This document shows, one piece after another, positions 47,201 to 56,252 of a DNA stretch of 64,000 nt. Origin of the DNA: Sphaerolaimus hirsutus (lineage: Eukaryota > Nematoda > Chromadorea > Monhysterida > Sphaerolaimidae); contig OZ038455.1 of NCBI GenBank assembly GCA_964036195.1, positions 12,727,855 through 12,791,854 on the forward strand, written 5' to 3'. Each line of letters starts with the position of its first letter. Position 1 is the first letter of the stretch. Both the position numbers and the translations under genes were made by a program. The notes under the pieces are model-generated. The model saw nothing but the letters and a program-made list of their open reading frames with translations. It had not been told where the DNA came from and ran no database searches.

Positions 47201-50200
47201 TTTTTGCCACACTGATTTTCGCCGCCTGCGCATCACAACAGACGCGTGCTCTCGCACAAGAAAAAACTCAGTCCCCCAACGTCTGGGGTATTCTGGGTAT
47301 TGCGGTTCAAAGTTGGGCTGTCGGCACAGTCCTTTCATTGTTTCCGCTGTCATTGCAGCACAAATAATCCGCTCATGTGATCAATCTTGCTGACCAATTA
47401 TTGACCTATTTGCGCCACATGGCGCATTTGGTCGGGAGCTTTAATTGATGTAGTTTTACGAAAAGTACATAATTGATGTACTTAAATGTGGGTGGTATTT
47501 GTTAGTGTAATTAAATGCGGGTAATTAAGTGTGGGGTAATTGTCTTATTTGTAAATACTTATCAATAATTGTACTTGACATTTGTACTTATCACTAATTG
47601 CACTTATCACTTCACATAGCACTTAGTACCAACCTACACTAACCCATCTGAATAGTGAACCAAAAGTTATACATTTTTTCATCATAATATGTTGTTTTTA
47701 CTATGGCATAATTAATTACAAAATTTTATTCAATGAATGATGGTAGGACTCCACTATATTATATGAAAGTTGAAATGAATGCATCTATGCGACACATGAA
47801 AACAATGCGGCATATTAACAAAACGTTGAGTTGACAATACATGGGTGCCCTTTGGCAGGGACGTACGCAGGGGGGGGGGGCGGGGGGGGGGCGGCCGCCC
47901 CCCCCCCGTTCCCGGGCCGGACAAAAAAAAGTGCCAGAAATGGCACTTTCGTGAAGCCATTTTGTACCTACTTAGCAAAAATTTTGCGCGCAAGCGCGCA
48001 TTTCCGCCCCCCCACTCTATATATAATTCAGATTTTCGATTCCGGTGTGAAATCACCACTACAAATGCCTTCAACGCAGTGCCCTGTACCTAAATTTAGG
48101 CGCAAATAAGTACTTAGAGTACACTTTGGCGTTGGCGCCAACGCCAATAGGGTTATGGCGCTGGCGCCAATGAATGGCGCCAGCGCCATGGCCCCATTCC
48201 GTTTACTACAGGAGGAAATTTTAGGGGGGGGGCGCCGCCCCCCCCGTTCGCCGGGCTCCGTATACAATCCGCCCCCCCCCGCTCAAAAATCCTGCGTACG
48301 TCCCTGCCCTTTGGTGTGTGCAGCTCTGACCCCCAAAATGCAAATGTCAATTCTGACATCATAAACCATTCCAAGCCAAGTTACGGTCAGGACACAAAGA
48401 ATAAAAAGTGCCCAAGCCATGTGTGGGGCTTGGGTTATGCTGTAGTGTATAAGTCACCGCTACGGGAAAATTACCCATCACATGCATCCATCGTGAAAGC
48501 GATGTAGTGTGCCAAAGAAATATAATTTTCAAATTATTCAAATGTAACATTTCATTGCAAAGTGTTCAGTCAGTGGACTTTTTCGTCTGCCTCTATAATA
48601 TTAGATCAGATTTAGCGTGTTTATTTAAACCTTTGCAGAAAAACGCTGAGCGGCGACATTCAGTACTCGTTGAGAAGCGAGAACATACGCCTGTGTCAGT
48701 GCGCGCTGGTATGCCTGCTAAAGTTTATTTTCTGCAAATTCTCATCTGTAAATAGTCGAGCGTTTTTTTCAGGAATTTCTGTCCCGCCTTTTCGTGTACA
48801 AAGAGTGCGAAACGCTGTTGGTGCATGACATTATATGCTGGCAAGATGCCAAAGTGAGAGAGAACCATCCATTGGAATCCTTCAAACGGTTTCTGAAGGT
48901 CTTTTTTTTCTTGCATAATACAAACTTATGCCACAATTAGTTTTCACTGTTTATTTCACTAATTCGCATACATACAGCGACAAGAGAACACTCCGTTTGT
49001 CGAAAAAGTCAGTTGTCAACTGTCCAGAATTATCGAAAATTGTGTCAGATTTCAAAGGCGTTCCGCCGGTCTGCATCTTTTATATGCCTTTTTTATCAAT
49101 TCCCGTGGTGCCTATTCACCGAATTTTAACGCGCAGGCACGGAAACAAGAAAAAAATTGAAGCCTACTTCGTTTGAGGAATATTTCGCTGATCGGGCTTT
49201 GTACAAAATTTCCACCGAAAGTGAGCAATCGTCGACGCTGCGTGTTGGTTAATTGCATAATTTAGAATTAATTTTCATTTAAATCAAGCGTCCAATTCTA
49301 AAAGTCGAAAACACCAAAAAAGAAACCTCTTGCTAGTCCCGCACCCTCTAAAGTGTCAATTGCCATACAGAATTGTCAATTGTCATGCGAAGTGTCAAAA
49401 GTTTAGTAATAAGGTATTTTATTTTTTAGATTTTTACTTTTACATGAAAGTTGAATTTACATGGTGCGGGACTGTCCCCTCATCTAGGATTAACTCCTGT
49501 CAATTTTGATCATTTTTCATAATTTCTCCTTTCACTTGCCATTTTTGATATGTCTGATCCTTGAAAAAATTTCAACTTTATGAAAACGGTTTGGAGTTTG
49601 GAATTGTAGAAGTGAATGCTTCATATAAAATAACGTAAAATGACAAAACTAGTGTAAATATGTGATCGCGTCTATGTTTGTCGGCAGGGGTCTCCAGGAT
49701 TTTGGCCCTCGCGGGGGCTGGATAGATAGCAAATCGCTCCTCCGGAGGGATAGATAGCTGGAAAATTTTTCTGGGGGGGGCTGGCGGGGGCACAATATAC
49801 AACAAACAGGGCCCCCCAGCCCCCCCCCCCCCCTAGGAGACCCCTGTTTGTCGGTCAACACAGTCAAAACATTTACAGTTTGCCAGCACCGGCGACAGCG
49901 ACACAGACACTTGTTCACGAGTTCCAACGGATTTAGAATCTGTGAGGCATGAATTCCTGCCTCAGTTTGACCCCAGAGAAGATTTGATTGAGAAACTGGC
50001 GCTGAAATGTGCACACGGCAGTGCGACAAATAAGTCACAAGTGTCGAACAACAAGAAGGCTGGCAGCAGCAAGGTGCCCATCATCAACACGAGCAGGGGT
50101 GAAAATAAAGGTTCCATATTTAAACTGTTCAAAGTGAAACCCGGTTTTCATTTTCGATCGTATCCTCAGATGTTCCAATTCGCGGTCACGGATTTGACTT

Positions 50201-52473
50201 GCCCAGTTCCAAAATTTCAAAACAAAATAATGGAACTTCTGGCGCCAAACGGAAGTCATCCCTGTCGCCGTCGAGATTGAAACCGGACAAAAAGAGCAAT
50301 GTCGATCAGTTCAGAGCGAGACCGCAAAACACGTCCAGGGCTCCCAGCATGCACGTGGACCAATTTTTGGTATGTTTGCCTTGTGTAATTGACGAAACGA
50401 TTTGTTTTTAATTTTTTTCATAGTTTTGAAATAATCTTATTGGGTTGGAATGTAATGGTTCGGTTGTGATAAATTGAAAATATCTTAGTTGGAATTAGGG
50501 TTGAAAAAAAACGTTTTTTTTAACTCGATGTTTTTTTCAAAAAAAAAACGTTTTTTTTTAAAGCTCCCAGATATGACATTGTGTCGACATTTATATAGGT
50601 ATATCAGACAGTGGCAATACTCTGTGATGTTAAATATATATGACCATATAATGTCTGTGGAGCCATGGGATAGCATTATAAGTGGTGATTTGTGTCAAAA
50701 ATATCCATTTTTCGTCGACATATCATTCGTATATCGCCTTATAGTCGAATGTTTGTAACTTCAGGTAAAGTTTGGCACGGAATAGTGATCAAACAAGGTT
50801 ATAAAATGAGGTTGTTACTTTGGGAGTGAAGTTACACACTGTGGAGGTACATGGAAGCACATTACCTCAATATTATATACTACAGCAACATAAATATGAC
50901 GGCTTATTTTTTTGTTTAAACATTTCGGAGGTCATGTTTTTTTAAATTAAAAAAACGTTTTTTTTTAGCGTTTAAAAAAAACATCGGCCAACCCTAGTTG
51001 GAATCCCTGGAACCTTCGAAAGATGCATGAGGTTTTTTGAGCTTACTATTTTATCAGGCCCTAAACCGCTACGATATTTCCGCTTTTACTGTAGCTAGAA
51101 CAGAACTGACTTTTGAACCCGTTTTGTGTGTCCACTCTGTAAAAAAATCGTGTAGCGCAGTACAAGATCTACAGCGTTCTATCACCAGGGGACAGTCCAG
51201 CACCCTTTAAAGTTACAAATGTCATGTAAAAATATAATGCAAACTGCCATACCAATTTGTCAAAAGCCATGCAAAGTACTCTCAAACACGCAGATGCTCG
51301 AGGCGCGCGCCGCATCCATGCAGAAACGCGCCGGCAACGTGAGCTCAAAAATTTCAACAACATACGCCGTTACAACAACATCACAACAATCCCCGCAGGG
51401 CGGCACCGAAGAACCTCGATCGGGCGACAAACGGAAGCCCACGATAACTTCTCACAACCGTCCCAAACGAAGTGCGGTCGCGCACCGCGCGAACAGAGAG
51501 TCTCTTCCAACTGCCGATTTGCCACGCGCTCGCAGCGTCACCGCGTCCAGATATGGCTGTCCCGGTACGAGTGCTGCCGCCAGGGACAGTTCACTGAAAA
51601 GTCGCAGGGCTGCGATAATTGTAGAAGGACGAGATAGTTCGTCTGTGAACAGGAGGTGAATTGAGTTCTGTATACTCCGCTGACGGAACAGTATGCGTCC
51701 GCACATACTTGTGTCTTACGCGCCACAACTTCACAAAAAATTGTTTTAAACAAAAAGTTGGAGTCGAGAACTACCTACACGATTCGCACCTGAAATCATT
51801 TTTGGAAAAAAATTTGTTTTATTAGTGTTTGTTTCAGAAAAATGAATGTCATGCGGTCCGCGGAGTATACCGCGGACCGCATGACAATTATTCAATAGTT
51901 TTCAGTAGTCAATTGTTTTCACAACGTGAAGGTGTCCCACACACTAGTTGACACGTGTGTCAACTGGTTTGTGTCAACTCATATCTCCCCTTCACGTATC
52001 GCAGAGCGATTTTCCAATGCACTTCACATAAAATCTATTTTTCAACATTGCCGAATATGCATTTGGAGATCGCTCTGCGACACGTGAAGCCGAGATTCGA
52101 GTTGACACAAACCAGTTGACACACACATGTCAACTAGTGTGTGGGCCGCCAAAAGTGCCAACCCATACCGTGTCCTCGCTGCAGACGTCCATCACTAGCT
52201 ACGTGCCGGCCGCCGACTCGCCCTGCAGCGCACACGCACTCATCGCTGAATCGACCCCACTGGTCGTCGGTGCACGTGGCCGTGCCCGCCGTGCCGCCCA
52301 TAGCGAACAATCGCCAGTTTCCGAACACGCCACGCGCCTCTAGTCATCGCGCTACCGGGGCGGCGCTGAGAAGGACTGCCGGGGGTCGGGTGGGCGGAGT
52401 CAGACGCCAGAAGAATGCGGCTCAAAGTCACCGGGTGAATGCTGTGAATAGAGCGATTAGGAGGTTTAGATGA
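32230..52473 (+). CDS. vir: Virilizer/VIRMA, m6A writer-complex scaffold
   Basis: VIRMA is the large scaffold of the nuclear m6A writer complex (with WTAP, METTL3-METTL14). The N-terminus VPIFWDTLTHPENE and exons to 33571 (LRGDYDELTLVLYG) match the VIR_N domain; the helical middle aligns in order (IRHLKVGISLCAKLA, WQQGITAASSSEPARFLNF); the C-terminus has QNTSRAPSMHVDQF, close to human QNTSRPPSMHVDDF, and a basic tail ending IRRFR. Exons: 32230-32289, 32835-32978, 33395-33571, 34074-34233, 34302-34570, 35347-35396, 35814-35952, 36012-36107, 36231-36349, 36412-36494, 36562-36719, 36966-37249, 37676-37829, 38397-38485, 38555-38780, 38845-39094, 39171-39324, 40802-41034, 41096-41181, 41532-41681, 44276-44485, 45517-45669, 46054-46256, 46840-47070, 48639-48708, 48773-48898, 48978-49068, 49137-49243, 49879-50126, 50207-50369, 51294-51655, 52185-52473. 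About 1,777 codons; human has about 1,810. Least certain: 46840-47070 to 49068 and 50126. Confidence 0.9.
33015..33220. mobile_element. TAACGATGGCAAACC-family MITE
   Basis: The left end TAACTATGGTAAAAAAAATT and right end GGTTTGCCATCGTTA are inverted; TTTTCGAATTTTTC words lie in each arm. Relatives: 39363-40774, 42646-43134 and a piece near 31683. It lies in VIRMA intron 2. Confidence 0.65.
33597..33790. repeat. Fragment with G run and GCGCGCAAGCGCGCA motif
   Basis: A poly-G tract is followed by TTTTGCGCGCAAGCGCGCAT near 33717 and by TTCATTAGATTTG. It resembles the interior of the CAGGGACGTACG element at 47856-48306 without its ends. It lies in VIRMA intron 3. Confidence 0.5.
34612..35297. 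mobile_element. GGCAGTCCC-family MITE interrupted by a CAGGGGTCTC element
   Basis: The left end GCAGTCCCAGACCCTGTAAA pairs with CTTTACCGGGTCTGGGATTG at the right. The younger element 34745-35242 is inserted between the arms. Together they occupy VIRMA intron 5. Confidence 0.8.
34745..35242. mobile_element. hAT-like element, CAGGGGTCTC family, near-pristine
   Basis: The ends CAGGGGTCTCC and GGAGACCCCTG lie between exact duplications attgacac (34737-34744, 35243-35250). The body has TAGATAGATAGCTGAGCG words and long G/C runs. Its first roughly 115 bp are virtually identical to 49685-49846, which points to recent activity. Confidence 0.94.
35412..35545. mobile_element. TACCGTATT-family fold-back element
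   Basis: The short inverted ends TACCGTATATCATCGAATAA and CAAGGATATACGGTA enclose a G run. It starts 15 bp after the donor of the small 50-bp VIRMA exon 35347-35396. Confidence 0.75.
36760..36929. mobile_element. Fold-back MITE, CACACACTAGTTGACA family
   Basis: The ends GCCACACACAGTGGATGTCA and inverse make a compact 170-bp copy with GTGTCAACTCGATTTT repeated on both arms. It makes up most of the intron between exons 36562-36719 and 36966-37249. Confidence 0.85.
39526..40544. mobile_element. hAT-like element with A/T-word interior
   Basis: The ends CAGGGATGG and CCAACCCTG lie between exact duplications atctatgt (39518-39525, 40545-40552). The arms are arrays of ATTTTACAAAA and TTTTATTTTA words. 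CAGGGATG is close to the published maize Ac terminus CAGGGATGAAA. It is interrupted by the fold-back at 39890-40300. Confidence 0.87.
39890..40300. mobile_element. GGCAGTCCC-family fold-back with ATCCAAATCTTATG core
   Basis: The arms consist of AATTGTCATGACAAATG and AAAGTGTCAA words. The core repeats ATCCAAATCTTATGTTTT in both orientations. The element at 46470-46750 has the same arms and core, so this is a distinct subfamily. Confidence 0.72.
41290..41416. mobile_element. GGCAGTCCC-family MITE, short form
   Basis: The ends GCAGTCCCGTGTCCTGTAAA and TTACAGGGCTCGGGACTGGC are inverted and close to perfect over 40 bp. It lies between VIRMA exons 41096-41181 and 41532-41681. Confidence 0.82.
41682..44275. 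other. Largest VIRMA intron: repeat content
   Basis: No exon is supported here. It holds two blocks of AGATGCCAAGC / GCTTGGCATCT words (about 41870-42060 and 43960-44140), a GGCAGTCCC-family arm (42318-42394), and a TAACGATGGCAAACC-type element (42646-43134). The rest is A/T-rich sequence without recognisable structure. Confidence 0.65.
44523..44650. repeat. Fold-back with GCTAGTCATGTAGACCCGCC arms
   Basis: Two arms of about 50 bp are complementary (CCCGCTAGTCATGTAGACCC and inverse). A longer, decayed relative with CTAGTCATCTATCC words lies at about 17042-17410 in FLYWCH gene 2. Confidence 0.75.
44718..45340. repeat. Element built of TAGCAAC words
   Basis: CGTGAATAGCAACTGTGC at the left pairs with GTTGCTATTCGTGCAG at the right. 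TAGCAAC or GTTGCTA occurs many times near both ends, with a unique core near 44900-45190. It lies in the VIRMA intron before exon 45517-45669. Class unknown. Confidence 0.65.
46470..46750. mobile_element. GGCAGTCCC-family fold-back with ATCCAAATC core
   Basis: The left end GCAGTCCCAATCCCTTTAAA and right arm CACTTTACTTTACAGGGCTT flank an ATCCAAATCTT core in both orientations, as in 39890-40300. It lies just before VIRMA exon 46840-47070. Confidence 0.75.
47856..48306. mobile_element. hAT-like element with CAGGGACGTACGCAGG ends
   Basis: The ends CAGGGACGTACGCAGG and CCTGCGTACGTCCCTG lie between exact duplications ccctttgg (47848-47855, 48307-48314). It has long G/C runs, TTTTGCGCGCAAGCGCGCAT near 47983, and GGCGCCAACGCC words. 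Decayed relatives: 17721-18302 and parts of 30255-30560. VIRMA intron. Confidence 0.92.
49334..49478. mobile_element. GGCAGTCCC-family MITE
   Basis: The ends AGTCCCGCACCCTCTAAAG and TTTACATGGTGCGGGACT are inverted, with ATTGTCAATTGTCATG words in the left arm. It lies in VIRMA intron 49244-49878. Confidence 0.78.
49685..49846. mobile_element. Deletion derivative of the CAGGGGTCTC element
   Basis: The ends CAGGGGTCTCC and GGAGACCCCTG lie between exact duplications tttgtcgg (49677-49684, 49847-49854). At 162 bp it keeps the same termini as 34745-35242 but lacks the middle. It ends 32 bp before VIRMA exon 49879-50126. Confidence 0.94.
50496..50996. mobile_element. hAT-like AAACGTTTTTT-word element
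   Basis: The ends TAGGGTTG and CCAACCCTA lie between exact duplications gttggaat (50488-50495, 50997-51004). It shares its core with 2244-2920 and 23795-24430 but lacks the segment with the GCGCGC motif. VIRMA intron. Confidence 0.93.
51854..51887. repeat. Palindrome GCGGTCCGCGGAGTATA and inverse
   Basis: A near-perfect palindrome of about 34 bp. Single arms with the same words occur near 9878 (GCGGTCCGTGGAGTATA) and 16852 (GCGGTCCGCCGAGTATA). It may be the joined ends of a larger fold-back family; function unknown. Confidence 0.8.
51936..52145. mobile_element. Fold-back MITE, CACACACTAGTTGACA family
   Basis: The ends CCCACACACTAGTTGACACG and inverse are almost perfect, with GTGTCAACTGGTTTGTGTCA on both arms. 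It ends 39 bp before the last VIRMA exon. Confidence 0.88.
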
Positions 52474-53515
52474 TGGAATTGAATATGTTATTTGATGTAT
52501 TTTTGAAATGTTGCAGTGTTATGTTTGAAATGTCTGCTTTATACGGTCACGCCATACTTTTGTTTACATTTTATTCACCATCAATAAAGTATTAACTGTT
52601 GGATCGTGTACTCGGCGTTCGACGTGTCCGAAGTGATAATTTCCTGTCGCAGTAAATACTCAGCTTTGATCAGAGGCCAGTTCCGCAAATTGAGAAGTGA
52701 TAAGTAAAATAACAAATGCGAAGCGAATTGAGAAAAAATTTGGCAGAAGCGAAGTGAAATGGCAGATAAATAAACAAAATCGAAGTATACAAAAATAAAT
52801 GGTAATTTCCCTTTGCTTTTGCCAATTTCCTTCTCAATTCACTTCTCATTTCACTTCGCATTTACCATTTTACTTCTCAATTCGCGAAACTGGCCCAGGG
52901 TGTCATTGGCATTCAATGAAAACCCTGCAAAGCTGTTTGGCGATAACAAACCAACAACCATAAAGTCTAAACCTTTGTGATGCATGATTCTTCTTTCGAG
53001 TTCAACGTGTTTTCAGCGTGTTCATTGATGGTATAGCTTGGTACATTAGAGTAGGTACACATTGCATGCACCTTTACACCGCGTATCATGCAGCGCTGCA
53101 CAGCCAATGTACTGTTACTATTGAGCTGTGCACAAGTTCTGCTGATAAATGCCTATGCTTGCACATGCGCGAATCACTGCGCATGTAGCAGTAATTTCGG
53201 CTCACACCATAGAGAAGCTTCTAGCATTTCGTGCGGTGCCAGGTAGCCTTTACTCGGCTGTGCGCAATTCGAATTTTTCAATTCTTTCATTGCATGTTAT
53301 CACAAGTTGGAAAAACGCTTCCCAAAAAATTTTTATCGAACCTGCAGCTGAATACATGCAAACATATAAATATTTATCAAAATGTAAATAATCGGACCTT
53401 TTTCGAACTGATAAGATAAAAACCAATAGTTAACTCGTGTTAACTGTAAAAATGCTACCACAAAGTTGCAAAAAGTGATAAATTTTTCGCAACACCCAAA
53501 ATAAATAACAAAAAC
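52474..53515. other. Spacer between VIRMA and the MFS gene
   Basis: It contains the VIRMA 3' UTR, then an inverted-repeat element at about 52673-52900 (GGCCAGTTCCGCAAATTGAG and inverse, with GAAGCGAA words inside). The 3' half, which should include the MFS promoter, shows no clear core motif and no supported exon. Confidence 0.6.
52583..52588 (+). terminator. Poly(A) signal of VIRMA
   Basis: A canonical AATAAA 110 bp after the VIRMA stop codon, followed by T-rich sequence. No competing signal is closer. Confidence 0.7.
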
Positions 53516-56108
53516 ATGAAACACAACCCGCGCATGCTGTTCACCATCGGCGTGCACTCTTTGCTCGGCTGCAGCCCCTTCATTTTCATGGTGGCACCAA
53601 ATCAAATTGAGATTCAAGTGAAACAGTTCATCAATGAATCGTTGACCACTCATTACCATGTTTCACCGACTGAGGGACAGATTTATTGGGTAGGTGTTTT
53701 TGTAATGTCTAGGGTCAGAAATTGTGTGATATAAGACCTGTCGTTTTTTCAGATTTGGTCGCTTATAGCCGCCGGTTATGGCTTTGGTGTGTTTTGTTCA
53801 TTCGCGCCACTCGCCTATTTGCTGCGGCGCGTCGGCCTCAGAGATGTGGTTCTAATATGGAAAAATGTGTTCACAGTGAGCTCTAGTCTCTATCGGCCCA
53901 CACACACCTGTTGACATCAAAATTCCTGTCAAATAAGTTTTGGTTAATCATGTGATCTCACCATTCTTATGTGATAGAGCATAGTTAATTTTATATCATT
54001 TTATTTCCATTGTTTCGGTTAAGTGTGATGCTTTTAAAACTGTTTCGTGTTATTTAGTTGACATTTATTTGCGATGTCAACTAGTGTGTGTGTGTCCAAT
54101 CTGACCGCGTGAGCGCACATATTTTAGACATCGCCCAGGTAGCCTGCTGTCTTATCCAATACCTTGGTGTCTACCTGACATCCTGGGAACTCCTTCTGAT
54201 CGGTCGTATTTTGAGTGGACTTCCTGTACTGGCAACTCTGTACATACCCACTCTTGTGGCTGAATGTGCGCCCACACAAAGAAGGGGGATGTATGGTGCG
54301 CTAGCTTGGTTTGGCGATCCTATTTGGACCATTTTGGGGACCATTTTTGGCCTGCCCATGGTGTTTGGGGGGTGCTGGTGAGTGTCCTTTTTATTTGTTT
54401 TGCAGGAGATTTTGTGGCTCTACTTTAATAGGTAGTCGGATACCGTATTTACTCAAATAATTCCCGCATTTGAATAATCCCCCATGAGATCAGTGAGCAA
54501 AAAATAATTACTTCACTTGAATAATTCGCCCCTCCCCAAATGATGAAAGAACGATAATGCACATCTTTTTTAACAATCAATGGAGCCAGACCAAGCAAAA
54601 TAGCTGCCTGGTTTGATTCATCAAATGCAAATGCAGCACATCCAGTGTGCAAGGATGCAATGGAATGTGCACTACCAACGGTGACCGAACAGTGTGGTGA
54701 TGTCGTGCCATAGATGTATGCTTGAAAAATGTTATGGCATGATAATTCCCCCACTTGAATAGTCCCCCCTCAAAAAGGCCTGAAATTTTTTTGTTATGGT
54801 GTATTTAATTTGACTGCGCTCAGGTGGGCGCACTCACTCCTGGCACCAGTGCCGGCGGCAATATTGCACCTTATGTGCACGCCATTCATCCCAAAGTCAC
54901 CAAAACAGCTGTACCTGTCAGAAATGGACTCTGATGAAGCTGAGAGATCCGTCATATTTTACCATGGAAGGGATGCCAATGTAAAACAAGTGTTCGTGGA
55001 GTTTGACAAAGAGGCAGCCAGCACCTCTGAACAGGTGCGAGAAAATCTGTGGGCGATTTATAAAAACGTCAAAAATACCTAATAGATTTTTTATTTTTTC
55101 TCCATGATTCTCCATAGATTTAATTATATCAAAATACAAAACTCCATATTCATATTATGCTTGTCACTGTGCCAATTTCAAATCGGCCACCAAAATCCCT
55201 CCCCTCAGAGCGCGCACGACATCACCGTGTGGAAGCTGTTCACCCAGCCTGAGTACCTCCGCCCCCTGCTGCTCGTGCTTGTCATCAACACGGGCACGTT
55301 TTGTGTCGGCGTCGATATAGTCTTCCTGTACAGCACAGAGTCCATGCGCTTGTTGTTCGGCATCGACGCTACTACGGCTACAATTTATACGGTGGTGTTT
55401 TGTCAACTGCCCGGTTGGTGGGATGTATAGGTATTTTCCTTCAGTTACATTTTTCGTGTCTGGTTCACCGTCTGGTGAACAACCCAATGAAGGAATGTTT
55501 CCCTACTTGCTGAGTGTCCTAATTAACCACACCCAATCGAAATGCCTCCAGATGGCAGTCCCGAACCCTGTAAAGTGTTTAACGCCATGCAAAGTTGATA
55601 GAAATAAAGAAAGAATTTGGTACAGAACTTTTGGTATTTTGCAGAGTTGTTAAAATACTTATTTTTAAGGCGTAAATATAAATACGCTTTCCAACTTTTG
55701 AGCATTTCTACTAAAGCGTAAGGTACCGAGTAAATACCGAGCATAGTTCTTCAAACTAATAATACTAAAACTAAAAAATAATCTCCCCTCGAATTGACCC
55801 CCGTCGAAACGTGCCGACGAAAAAAACTAAACCCCCTGGGTGTAAACATCAATGACACAAATGACAACACAATCTCCAAAACCCAGCTCTGCTCGCCGGC
55901 GTGGCTGGCGTACTACTAGTGGACCGGCTGGGCAGGCGCCCCCTGCTCATGTTCGGCTACTCGGTGGCCATCGTGGCCATGGTGGGCATCTTCTGCACCG
56001 ACTTCGTAACCGACCCGCTGGGCAAGGGCATTTTGGGGGTGGGCGGCCTCCTGCTCATACAGATGGCTTACAATGGAGGGCCCTGTTTCATTTGCGAACT
56101 GCTTCCGG
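53516..56108 (+). CDS. Sugar-porter-like MFS transporter (3' part outside window)
   Basis: Six exons: 53516-53689, 53753-53875, 54139-54377, 54824-55067, 55209-55413, 55887-56108; phases agree, giving 402 residues so far. Hydrophobic spans start at residue 7. Sugar-porter signatures in order: GRILSGLP and AECAPTQRRG before the central loop, a charged loop (KSPKQLYLSEMDSDEAER), DRLGRRPLL in the loop after TM8, and GGPCFICELLP at TM10. It is thus an SLC2/GLUT-like facilitator of the plasma membrane or an inner membrane; the substrate cannot be told. The central loop exon boundary near 55067 is uncertain. The rest of the gene must lie past the retroelement in the next intron, beyond the right edge. 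Introns hold MITEs at 53897-54094 and 54441-54800. Confidence 0.85.
53897..54094. mobile_element. Fold-back MITE, CACACACTAGTTGACA family
   Basis: The ends CCCACACACACCTGTTGACA and GATGTCAACTAGTGTGTG are inverted. It occupies most of the MFS intron 53876-54138. Confidence 0.8.
54441..54800. mobile_element. TACCGTATTT-family element
   Basis: The left end TACCGTATTTACTCAAATAA is clear. The right end is decayed (CCCCCTCAAAAAGGCC). It has AATAATTCCC words. It lies in the MFS intron 54378-54823. Confidence 0.6.
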
Positions 56109-56155
56109 GTGGGTTCTGTTTTGGCGTATTGGTGGCTAGCACGGTAGTTGACACC

Positions 56156-56252
56156 AGAGTTGGAAAAACGTATTTACGTTTACCCGAAATACCCGGTTAT
56201 TCGGGTATTTATACTTACGTTTACGTTTACGTTTTCCAAATATACCATTACG
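56156..56252. repeat. Left part of an ACGTTTACC-word repeat split by the Naiad-like element
   Basis: GAGTTGGAAAAACGTATTT is followed by several TTACGTTTAC words. The matching right part (GTTACGTTTTCC to AGGGAAAACGTAAAA) lies just after the retroelement at 63792-63842. The retroelement therefore inserted into a pre-existing word-type MITE. Confidence 0.65.

Noticed and set aside
47140-47370. Extra VIRMA exon between 46840-47070 and 48639-48708
   Set aside because: An open frame and a possible acceptor exist, but no frame resembles VIRMA, and the flanking exons join in phase without it.
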